This document shows, one piece after another, positions 34,459-44,422 of a DNA stretch of 64,000 nucleotides (position 1 is its first letter; every line of letters starts with the position of its first letter). This stretch comes from Argyresthia goedartella. Taxonomy: Eukaryota > Arthropoda > Insecta > Lepidoptera > Argyresthiidae. A program made the translations under genes and the position numbers. The notes beneath the pieces were generated by a model. The model searched no databases, was not told where the DNA came from, and saw nothing but the letters and a program-made list of their open reading frames with translations. The DNA lies in assembly GCA_949825045.1 (NCBI GenBank), contig OX463829.1, forward strand, positions 21,360,715 through 21,424,714. The letters run 5' to 3'.

Positions 34459-36433
34459 ATGGCAAGTGAGTAAACAGGTATTGTTTGAATTTTTTGAAAC
34501 GGACAATAACTTGAATGACAATTTAAAAAGAAATCGCCACCGCCTTACAAGGGAAATGTATGATCCCTTTAATTTAACTGACGACAAATTCGTCGAACTA
34601 TCGGCTTACTCCCGACTTGGCCAAAGTTTGTGCAAGGAACTGGCGACGAGTGGTAAACCACAGCCAAGTAAATCGTCGGATTCCACCATAGAAACAAAAG
34701 TAAGAGTTTATGGAAATACATTAGTTTTATTGTCAAGAGACTTAGGTAATTTCTAGTCAAGAGATCTAGACAGTGTACATCTATTTTCTACTCTTTTCTG
34801 TTGCAGGGTCTTACAGCTTTATCATTTTATGACTGGAACATATCAAATGCCAACAGGTAAGATCCGTGGCTTTATTGCGTAACAAACCATATCAGCAGTA
34901 CTGGGCATAGGTCACTGCAGCAATGAACTCATTAGAAATGGGAAATACCTATAAAGAATGCACACAAACTGTAGAAGAATGTTGTACCTATGAATAGAAT
35001 AAGGTGAATTTTTAATTGATACCATAGCTTTAATTATGTAGCTGTCAGACACCGGTTCTAAATTGTCGCTAATTTGAAAAGGTTAGTTATAATTAACACT
35101 TTTTTAATTTCAGGTGTAATGAAAAATTTGGAGTGATGTTATTGGCTGCATTGATGGGACACAGGTAGCTATTGTAAGCCCAAAAGGAGAGGAGAGGTAT
35201 ATCTGTCGGAAGGGCCATAATTCTCTAAATGTTCAATTGGTAAGATTAATCAATGATAATTATTATGAACTCTGTGGCACTGCGGTTATTATGACTCTGC
35301 CTACCATGCGAGAGGTCCCGGGTTCGATCCCCGGCTGGGGATAAATTAATAAAAAATTGGAAAAAGGTCTTGGATGTTTATGTGTGTGTAATGTCGCTGT
35401 TGCTGGTTCCCACAACACAACAGTGTGGGGCCAAGCAATGTAAGTGCCTGTACATAAATGTTAATGTTTATTTAGTTGTATGTTGATGCCAGTTATGGTG
35501 GATCCACACATGACTCATTTAGATGATCAGTCCATCCACTTCAAGACTATTTCAAAGGCCTCAGTAATAATAAAGGCTTTTAGGTAAGCTGTTCTAAATG
35601 TATTTCTAAGAATGGATTATTTTGATGGGATACCTGCCTACAGTACACCGACTATCAAAATAAAACTGGAATCCATATTAATCAGAATTATTTTATTTAG
35701 TAAACAAACAGAAATTTACAAATAAGTATGCTACTTATTTCTGAATTATTATAATAATAGTTTATAAAGTTAAAAAATGCCATTTCTTACAATCACACAA
35801 ACCTAATAAGAATGCCCCTACCTCCCGCACTAGTACTAGCAGTAGGTTAGGAGATGCAGACAAGTAGCATTCTTATTTGTGTTGTCAAGTAACACTAAGA
35901 ACTAGAGTATGTATAACTGTAAGGCAGTGGATGCGGGAGGCTCAGAACCGGAGTAGATGGAGTGGTAAAGAATGTGTGCCGATTGATGATGATGTTTAGC
36001 TAACTTAACATAACAACAAAATTAATAATAAAACATTCTCTATTCACATAAATATTTTATCTATTTAATAAAGTAAGTTTTAAAGAGGAGGTCTGTGGCG
36101 CACTCAGTCAGAAAGCCAGCAGTGAGCTGTTGTAGGCTGCTATGTTGATTAATAATAAAGTTTAATAGTTTTAATTACAATTGTGTCTAATATAATATTT
36201 TACTTGCAGGTGACTCTGGTTATCCTTTGAGGAAAACTATGATGACTGCTTTATTGGATGCAACAGAAGGCTCATCTGAAGCCTACTACACTAATTGCCA
36301 TGTCAAAACTAGAAATGTAATTACACAGTTATTGCAAGCATCAAACAGTCTTCATTTAAGTTTTATGTTAAAATTGTGTTTTTTTGTGTTGTTTAGTTTT
36401 TGTTGTTTTTTAAGTTACAGTGTTTTTGTTTAA
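34459..36433 (+). pseudogene. Harbinger transposase, multi-exon and decayed
   Basis: Exon pieces in order: from ATG 34459 (one-base shift after two codons) with LTREMYDPFNLTDDKFVEL; intron about 34699-34806; ALSFY and TGTYQMPTG; intron 34857-35113; WSDVIGCIDGTQVAIVSP and YICRKGHNSLNVQL (first catalytic Asp in CIDGT); intron containing a SINE; YVDASYGGSTHDSF (second Asp region); intron to 36209; GDSGYPLRKTMMTALLDA and TRNVITQLL. These are the ordered blocks of PIF/Harbinger nucleases. The protein stops at 36433 before the region expected to hold the last catalytic acidic residue, and stops occur in the fourth exon, so it is inactive. The second gene usual in Harbinger elements (Myb-like) was not found. 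Confidence 0.85.
35266..35475 (+). mobile_element. SINE family B inside a Harbinger intron
   Basis: Head 'ctgtggcactgcggttatt', B box 'gggttcgatcccc' and body 'aggtcttggatgtttatg', 'ggggccaagcaatgtaag'. It ends at 'tgtttatttag', immediately before the next transposase exon, so its end seems to serve as, or to overlap, the 3' splice site. Confidence 0.8.
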
Positions 36434-36439
36434 TAAAGA

Positions 36440-37770
36440 TTTAATGTAATAAGATAAATTATGCATGTATGTAAATATTACTATAATACTGTAGCACTGA
36501 TTTTTTTTGTCACTTTTTAAAGACATCATCATACATGTAATTTTGAATAAAAAATCTAACTTTGACTTAACTATTGAGTATACTTGTGTATGTAATTATT
36601 TTGATTTTAAACTCCAAACTCAAATAAAGTAAGTAGTTAAAAATAATGCACTTTTGTCAAGTGAAACACTAGATAAAATAAATCAAATATGATCAACAAA
36701 ACTAATGAGTACATACTGAATCTCGCACAGACAAAGGAGACTCCATAAACTGTGCCAGTGCTTCGGATATACGCCCATCAGAGAAGATAGCCTATTTCAA
36801 TTGATTCTATCAGGCAGTACACGTAAAAGAGTAACAAACATCCATCCTCTCAACCACAAACATTCGAGTCTATATTATTAGTTAGATAAATAACCGATGA
36901 CCATCCTTTCCTATCTTTAAATGCACCATCACCCATCTATTTACATTGCTGGGCAACTCTCTGCCACATTCTTCCTTAGGGTACAGATGGCTGAGAGGAC
37001 TTATTATAGCCCAAGACTATGTCTCTGTGTGAATTTAAAAAAACACATAGAGCCCCAATTGGTCGTATGATATACGATGGGGGCGTCGTCGTATAGGCAA
37101 TTCAACGGTCAGAGTGTCGATAAGGGGGCGGAATAATTATATGTTAAGCATACGACATATTTTAAAATTACACGGAGTCAGATTTTAACTAGAAATTATA
37201 TGTAAAATATTATTTTACAGTTTCGACCCGCCATCCAGCGAGGCCAATGCTATGTTTGTTAAATGCCTTGTTGTTTGTAGCGTAGCCAACGAGAAAGAAT
37301 GTATATTACTTAATAATACATATGTAATTAAATCAACACACAAAAGCACCTCCTAAAATAAATCGTTAAATATTGTAAACAAACACATGAACCACTTGAC
37401 AGTTATGAGTTACACTCAATATAATTTGAACGATCAGTAAAAAACAAAGCATAAGTTACTAAGTTTTATCACAAATTGCATTAAATAGTAATATGCGCGT
37501 ATAACTTTTAAGCTTTCATTTTTTCAAAGTACCATTCGTAAATAATAAAACAAATTATAATATAAGATATCCTTATAATTAAAAAAAACCGGTAAATACC
37601 GTATAAACAATAAACGTTGGTTAGGAACGGTCCTCCAGACAATGCGATGAGTAGTTCTTTCTTATGGAATCCTGTATATTCCCTTCTCGTTCTTACATGG
37701 ATTTAAGTTAACTAGCCAGAGACAATAAACTATTCACCTTATCAAATAAGCAGCTCAGAACTCGCTCACC
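36440..37770. other. Harbinger interior without recognised coding
   Basis: AT-rich; no second transposon gene seen. May hold decayed remains of one. Confidence 0.4.
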
Positions 37771-38246
37771 TTTTATGAGGTCATGGTACGAAATTAAGTC
37801 GTTCAGTTTAAGTACTTTAACTGAACTGCCTGGATTAAGAACAGTTTCTTAAAAGGTCATGGTAGGCCTCCAGGGCCACTATATCAAAATCATGCCATGA
37901 TCCTGATAAATCTGACAAGATCATGACATCTGTGAAAAAAGTGACACATGGCAAAAATAACACTTGTCAAAAAAGTGACACCTCTAAAAATCATAAAGTT
38001 GTTAAATTATGTAAAGTTGTACCTCTGTCAGCCCATCTGAGAAAATACATATTATCGTGACTAGCATGGCTGTGTGGTGCACCTGCCACCCTATCTGGGA
38101 AAACGTCTGTTAGAAATACAAGACGTATGATTTAAATAATAAATTGATTGTGATTAACTGTACAAAAGCGAGCATGGCCTCCTCAGAAAATGACATAATC
38201 CGAAACTGATCTTCTCAGAAAATGTCCTCCTCTGCCTGCGAACGTC

Positions 38247-39372
38247 ATGAAACCAATCTAGGCCTGAGGTTAAGTTGCTTTTAATAACATGGTTGGATGC
38301 TTCAATATGAAGTTCAAGACATGGGCCTTACCACAAAAAAAATAACTACCGTTCAACACTTGTTTAAAAAGAAAAACGCTTTGATATTTTTTGTAGTAAC
38401 AAGGAAGTAGTCTGAGCGTTCGTGAGAAGAAATCTGCGAGCTGGCCTAAGATCAATAAGTTTGAGTGGCGATCGAATCATTTCATTACTTTTAACAACGC
38501 TTATTTTCTAGCACCATCCAAAAAGTGCCGTCATCGATGAGGTATACCAAAATAACATCCGCCTATTGGTTGTTATGCTCTTCGTACCAACTTTTCCAGC
38601 AGCGACAAATAGACAATTTAGAACAGCATGTGCTACTTAGTTATCAAACCCAGGCCTGCTGCTGCTGCTCACGTTCGAAGTAAGATTGATCACATGGGCG
38701 GGCAAAATCACTAGACTATGTGGGTACAATGTAGAGAGAGAATGCGATTGCATTAGCATAGTCGCATGGACACGTCCCGGTGAAGTTTGTCGAGCACGAA
38801 TTCGGTTTTAAAGCATCTGTCTGGTCTCCGCCGAGATAGTTTTCCGGAGTAGTTAACTACGTAGCTTTACGTGGAAACGAAGTAGTGATTATGTTTTTTT
38901 TTTAAAGTAGCTTGAAGAATACCTAAGGATAGAAATATGATTTTCTAAATCACGCTCTAGACCCTTTGGCAATATGTATTAATAAGAGAACATAAATGGA
39001 AAGCTGTTAAGATTGCATCACAAAGGCTGTCCTATTTTTTTGCTCTGCGATTCGTTTTACTGTGAACTAAATTGAGGACAATTTTTATCCATTTCATTAT
39101 ATTGTTTTGCAACCATTAAAGCGACTAAAAAGGAAAGTGACGTTTTTGATTCCTACTATGTTTGACGAGTCTTCAATGGTGACACGAACCTTATATTTGT
39201 TCATAATATTCAATGAATGAATAAAAACTATTAGTGTTGCACTGTTCTATTTAGATATTATAACGAAGAGCTCATAAGTGACGCATCGAAAGATGATTTT
39301 TAATGTTATGCTTTTTTATAATCTGTCAGCTGTCAGTGTGTTGAGGAAGATAATGAAATAAACACGAAAATA
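38247..39372. other. No gene recognised
   Basis: No repeats shared with the rest of the window were noticed. It may contain the promoter of the THAP exon that follows. Confidence 0.4.
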
Positions 39373-39449
39373 ATGTCTTGTGAGGTCAAAGACTGTAAGT
39401 ACCGCGCAGGTAATAAGGAAAACAATTCGGAATTAATATTATTTCATCG
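39373..39449 (+). CDS. Probable first exon of a THAP zinc-finger protein
   Basis: ATG 39373 opens MSCEVKDCKYR and continues to LILFHR, where a good 5' splice site ('cg|gtgagt') interrupts the codon. A start-proximal Cys-x4-Cys with a following basic residue and 'Phe-His-Arg' about 15-20 residues later is the beginning of a THAP domain (C2CH DNA-binding module of THAP genes and P-element transposases), and in this family the first intron often follows 'FHR'. The second half (Cys-x2-His, Pro-rich end) was not found downstream. Could be a live host gene with a distant second exon or a relic. Confidence 0.6.
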
Positions 39450-39789
39450 GTGAGTTTTTACATTTTTTCAGTTAATATCTTCCAGGACCTCTGCTTTAAC
39501 TACGTAAAAACTATAAGCTTTGTAAATCATCCATTATTTCATAGCCTAGAGTTATTTTAGATATTTTTTTATAAATTTTCTGTAATTTTGATTTGCGAAG
39601 TTTTGTCGTTAGTAAGTAATGGGATTCGGTGACATCAATCGTTTATATCGATAAATTAATTCAGGTCCAGTAATCGTTGAAATTGACGTTTTGGGCTGAA
39701 TTGGAGATGGCTCAATGTTAGGAGAAAATTAGGAAATAAAAATACTTTCAGAGCAAGCTTTTTTATTTAACCACCAACTTACTGACTTT

Positions 39790-40250
39790 GGTCGAGATGG
39801 TCTAAGAGAGGATCGGGGATGACAGGTAGACATCGCCTATCGGGGCTTCCGCAAGGCATTCGATAGAGTTGATAACCATGTCTTAATGAAGAAATTGTGT
39901 GTCATTGCATTTGCCCCACGGCTGTTGGATTTCTTCGCTTATTACCTGAAGAACCACCAACAATATGTTCAGCACGCCTCTTTTGAGTCTCCGCTGTACC
40001 ACACTCGGTCATGATAAATTACCCTGAATATAAGCTAAAACATGTACGCGGACGGTCTGAAACTGGTACTTCCAATGAAGTTAGGAGATGATTTTAGGCT
40101 CCTACAGGAAGATCTAGATAAGGTTCATAGTTGCAGAGTGAACAAAAAACTCCTATTCAATAGTGATTAGTGTTATATAATGTCCTTCACGCGCTCTACT
40201 CGGTCTATTAGTGCGTCGTATACACTCGACAGGGAGTCTTGATAGTCGTG
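39790..40250 (+). pseudogene. LINE reverse transcriptase remnant, family D
   Basis: Frames give FRKAFDRVDNHVLMKKL (motif A) near 39850, then MYADGLKLVLP and FRLLQEDLDK, LLFNSD and YTLDRES. The catalytic YADD is YADG. The section between motifs A and C is shortened. Same family as 18860 and 48600, but older. Confidence 0.7.
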
Positions 40251-40344
40251 AATGTAAAACCGCATAATATCTGTTTAGAACCAAACCTACATGCGGTTTC
40301 GTCACGATTAGTGTAAATCGGTACGCTCCCTTCGTTTCACGTCT

Positions 40345-40641
40345 ATGAACGAATTAAAAATGTCACCTAAGAGTAGCGAAAAATTTGTGAATGTAAGCCT
40401 CTTGCAGCAAGAGTCTTGCTTAAGCCCAAGGGGACACTTGGAACCTACAGCGTTTCAGGTCCTCCCGGGTAGTGCTAAGGAGCAACAAATCAACACAAAA
40501 CTTCCAGGTTCTCGCATTGTAAAACCTGTCCAAATAAATACAGTGAAATATATAAAAACACGGAACATTTGCGAAATTAACGCAGATGTTACACCACCAT
40601 TAATTAAGAAATTGAATCCTCTTGAACTTGCCATGAAATAA
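40345..40641 (+). other. Unrecognised 98-codon open frame
   Basis: It runs from an ATG with polar, Lys/Pro-rich sequence including KLPGSRIVKPVQINT and NPLELAMK at the end. No family recognised. It could be a later exon of the THAP-type gene 900 bp upstream, but no splice sites were found to prove it. Confidence 0.25.
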
Positions 40642-41499
40642 TCACGAGGGCTTTCCTGCGTTGGAGCCGGGAATTTGGGAGAAATCCGCCTTCTAACCGC
40701 GAGTTTTGTTTGCTGACGGTCAGTGCAGCGTGTCGGTCGCAGTGGATTGAACAATATATAGGGAAAAACCAGAAGGTTTTCCACGCCTAGTGTAGATTTG
40801 TGTTTCGCGGGGAAACAATCACGCATAGTTAAAAAAACGAATGGACATAGATTGACCTGACGGTGACCCCAAGATTGGCTTGGAGCAGTGAATCAAGAAG
40901 GTTTTCCAGGCGCGTCTGGCATCATCGCATCGGAAGCCAGGTCATAGGTCTACGGAAGATCCCGTCAGTTCAGTAACCCAGCACGGCGTTCCGCCGTCGT
41001 TAAAGAACCTCACGGCGGTGAGTCAGAGTTTCTAGCTGTCTAAATGAGCCGGCAGCGTAACCGCCGCCCTGAAGAATTCTCTAACAATATCGATTTATTT
41101 AACCGTCATTTTTATCATATTTACATCACAAAATGATTCGAAACCTTATCTACAATCTAACCAGAACAATAGCTCTCCTCTGGTTACTTCATGTCTATAT
41201 TATTTTATAGAATAGTCGTTGCAACCTTAGACCTCCCAGTCTCCGATCTAGTTTCAGATAGTGCCATCAATCTTCGGAGAAATTGTATCGAGTTTCAGCT
41301 TCAGGCGCGGAAAATATAATATAATAATTTTGAGCTCATCACTGTTGCCAGCTACCTACATAGTTCTTGCCCTTATGTACCCTTATGTACTTTCAAATGT
41401 GTATGTTTTAATCTCCTGAGACCCAGGACCCAAAAAGGTGCAGTACTCAAAACAGGTGACACTATGGGATCGAATCGTAATAAGAGGTATAAAAATATT

Positions 41500-41990
41500 T
41501 ATCTACACACGTATCATAAACCCTCTTTACTGCGTTCAAAAACCGCACGTTACGATCAGCATTATGTTAAACTACTTGGTAAAAACTCGTTTCGTATCTG
41601 GAACACTACACATAATGGTCATTATGTGTAGTTTTTCTACATATAATGACATTCAAATTTCGAACGCCGACGCCCACCCGCGTGCCGTCCCTAGTTTGTC
41701 TGTGAAGTTGGTACTGACATTCAAATTTCGAACGCCGACGCCCGTCTGCGTGAAGTTGGTACTAAAGAACAAGCTAAACAATTGCAGAACCACAATGCCG
41801 GTCAAACATGCGGTTCCTGAACACGTCAAAGAGAGCTTATGATATGTGTGTAGATAAACTAGTGTATGTAACTGTACATAATTAGGCATTAAGACTATCG
41901 AGTGATATTATTATGAAACTCGCCTTCGGCTCGTTTCATAAACCCACTCTCGAGTTTTAATGCCCTCCATTATGCAGCAGTCACATAAAC
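41500..41990 (+). repeat. Interspersed repeat X, copy 2
   Basis: Matches 20240-20720 from 'ctacacacgtatcataaacc' to 'agcagtcacataaac'. Inside it, 'gacattcaaatttcgaacgc' is itself duplicated (41649 and 41717). Contains hairpin 'gaaactcgccttcggctcgtttc'. Confidence 0.75.
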
Positions 41991-42228
41991 TACTATAAAA
42001 GTTTATTTTAATCACTTTTAAAATATCTAAAATTTAATCTTGTTTGATATGAACTTAAAAAAAACACTTACGGTTCACATTGAAACACAAAAAATACAAG
42101 TAGTACATTTTATGAATTTTAGTTAGCTACATTAATCAAGTCTACATTTGGATTGTTTTTATTGCCCTTTATTCACATGTAACTGTTGAGCTTGTTTCAA
42201 CCTCGCTTCTTGGGGAAAAATAATAATG

Positions 42229-42640
42229 GGTGTTTTTTTGAGGTATACAAATTCAAAATGAAATAAAACACGTAAAAATAAATTTCACTATCGTGGTATT
42301 GTTTGTTATTTAAAATATATTATTTTGCCATTAGTGCTTTAAAATGATTTGGGGCATATGGGCGCCACTGCTGGCTCGAATGAAGCATAATCGGGAAGTC
42401 CAATTTTCAAGACTTGTGCAAGAGTTGAAACCGCGTGACCATTATGCGCACCGTACTTTCGGTGAAGGGGCCGAAAACAAATTCAGCTTGACTTCCCGAT
42501 TATGCTTCATATCACCCCATATGCCCTAAATAATTTTAAGCACTAATGGCATAAGAATATATTTTAAATTAAAGCGATACTATGGTAATGAAATTTATTT
42601 TTACGTGTTTTATTTTTGTATACCTCTTAAAAAAACAGCC
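42229..42640. mobile_element. Foldback element with about 165-bp arms
   Basis: Left arm from 'gtgtttttttgaggtatac' through 'gccattagtgctt' and 'gaagcataatcgggaagtc' pairs with the right arm ending 'gtatacctcttaaaaaaac'. A 70-bp unpaired centre lies at about 42410-42480. Arms differ by about 15 percent. No coding. Confidence 0.8.
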
Positions 42641-42785
42641 TTTATTTAACTCTTCACGAATTCGAAAAGTTGATATTTGCGCGCACCTTTTTCAAATAAT
42701 AATCCACAAGGTTAATGTTCATACCCGTATTATTTACGGTGAATATCTGGGGTCGAGTAACTTAGACCTGCGCTAAGCCATGTGA

Positions 42786-42880
42786 ATAATAGATCTCTTA
42801 TAGAGATAAGCTCTTTTTTGTACATAATTTTTATGTAACTCTTTTTTATATCATTTGAGTGCGATAAAGAAATTATGATA
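42786..42880 (+). mobile_element. LINE 3' end fragment (TTTGCTGGAA family)
   Basis: 'aatagatctcttatagagat' then 'aagctc', 'ttttgtaca' and 'gcgataaagaaattatga' match 1403-1497. Confidence 0.6.
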
Positions 42881-43796
42881 TTTTGAAATATTGTTCTTGA
42901 AAAAAAAACTTTTAAACTCTTACAACCTCATCGTTATGTTCTTATAGATTCAAATTTAGTTGGGTATTTATAAATTCGTAAACAACAAAGTATATCAAAT
43001 TAGTCTACGAAAATACCCTGTTTTGTTGCAGTTTTTCAATGTCGGTGTACAATCAGCAAAAAATATGCTAATCCTTTTTTGATTGCACAGGATAAGTCGA
43101 AAAGTGAATTTACGTGGCTTTTTTGATAGTACATTTTGTATCAGGTTTAATCCGATTTCCGAAGCGCACGGTGAAACCAATCAACATTTTTTACCATCAT
43201 TCTGTATAAATGATTGCTTGTAAGTACTTAACTCAACTTTAACGAGTAATAGATTCGTTAGTACAAATATATCGGAGGATATTTTGCAAAGTTGACATTC
43301 AAGCCATATAAGACTCGTCATCGAACCTATATCCAGTAGTAGTTGCACAGATATATATCATACCAGTACCAACCCATGTACCCATGTATCCAGAGTTAGG
43401 TGTTAGTGTAAACTGTCGCTGAGATTACTATACTTAGACACAATTATCCTTACGCCACATGGGTGGAAGAACCACAGGCTTGCCCCACGCAGTAATTCAA
43501 AATACCTTTATTATACACTACTGCCATAATCAGAGTTAATTTGCAATTACGCAGTCAGTATCCAAACAGAGTAGGCTCCGCCGGCAAGGAAAATACGGCA
43601 TTTTGCGCTGTTGAGGGTAAGAAATACCCTATTGCTATTCGTGTTTCACAAGATACTCAGGCCCCAGGTAACACGGCCTGTAAACAAGTGCAATTTCGAA
43701 GCCGATAAGTGAATTAGTGCCTGCCGCACCACAAATTCGAGCTGAATACGGAATCACGGGATTGCAATCACTTTTGAGTATGCATAGTTTGACAAT
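42881..43796. other. No gene recognised
   Basis: Flank of the LTR element; AT-rich without a supported feature. Confidence 0.4.
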
Positions 43797-43801
43797 AGTA
43801 C

Positions 43802-43962
43802 TGTAATGTATGTACCTACGTAGGTACCTCGATATTTATATTCTCACGGAGTACCCGCTTTTGTAATCATTGATCTCTCTCGAATACATCGTTTTACCGA
43901 ATAGCTGTGTTTCGTTTCACGTCCTGCAAATATTATCCTGGAGCTTCCCACAGGACATCTCA
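43802..43962 (+). repeat. 5' LTR
   Basis: 161 bp, read as identical to 48321-48481. Contains a 16-bp perfect palindrome 'gtacctacgtaggtac' at 43811-43826. Confidence 0.93.
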
Positions 43963-43963
43963 G

Positions 43964-43976
43964 TGGCGACGAGGAT
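43964..43976 (+). promoter_or_regulatory. Primer binding site for tRNA-Ser(GCT)
   Basis: 'tggcgacgaggat' one base after the LTR. It is complementary to the 3' end of animal tRNA-Ser(GCT), including CCA, over 13 nt (tRNA sequence from general knowledge). Confidence 0.8.
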
Positions 43977-44035
43977 TAAAAGAACTTACGTGTGTGAACT
44001 TTAGTGTGGGGGAGAACGTTTTTTTTGGTGCAAAA

Positions 44036-44422
44036 ATGTCTATCGGAAAGTTGGGTCCGTTTGACCTTGACAAAGACAGTTGGGAATTGTACGCGGATCG
44101 ACTGGAGCAGTATTTTGTGGCTAATGATATCAAGCCAGCAGTGAAAGTGGCCACGCTGATATCAGTTATGGGCAGAGAGGCGTACGAATTACTAGTAACC
44201 TTATGCACGCCGGCGAAACCATCCACGAAAAGTTTCGATGACCTTGTGGCTGTTATGAAAGGTCATTTACAACCCAAACCGAGCATATTGGCAGAACGGT
44301 ACTTATTACGGCAGCGTAAACAACAGCGAGACGAGACTGTGGCGGAGTATGTAGCTGAGTTAAAGAAACTGTCAAAAAAACTGCGGGTTTACGTCAATCA
44401 ATTTAACGGAGAATCTACGTGA
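44036..44422 (+). pseudogene. gag: gag, 5' part up to a frameshift
   Basis: ATG 44036 is the first start in good context after the primer site. The 128-codon frame starts MSIGKLGPFDLD and includes YADRLEQYFVAND and AERYLLRQRKQQ, which resembles the capsid region of Mag/gypsy Gag proteins. At an A7 run (44374-44380) the reading moves to the frame that continues as the rest of gag and pol. The move falls in the middle of the capsid domain, not at a gag-pol border, so it is more likely a one-base insertion (or an assembly error in the homopolymer) than a programmed shift. Confidence 0.85.

Larger units (their letters stand above)
33774..38246 (+). mobile_element. PIF/Harbinger DNA transposon with long inverted ends
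   Basis: About 4.47 kb. The left region 33774-34200 and the right region 37780-38246 are inverted relatives over some 450 bp: 'cgttcaggcgaagaagg' pairs with 'cctcctctgcctgcgaacg', 'ggaggcctactatgacct' with 'aggtcatggtaggcctcc', and 'cgtaccatgacct' with 'aggtcatggtacg'. Within the ends 'gtcagtttctgaggaag' and 'tttttgacaggtgtcac' motifs repeat. The interior carries a spliced Harbinger transposase. No matching 2-3 bp target duplication was identified. Confidence 0.8.

Noticed and set aside
44374..44381. A-rich slippery heptamer resembling retroviral -1 frameshift sites
   Set aside because: A -1 shift here reaches a stop within a few codons; the productive frame is +1 and the site lies in mid-gag.
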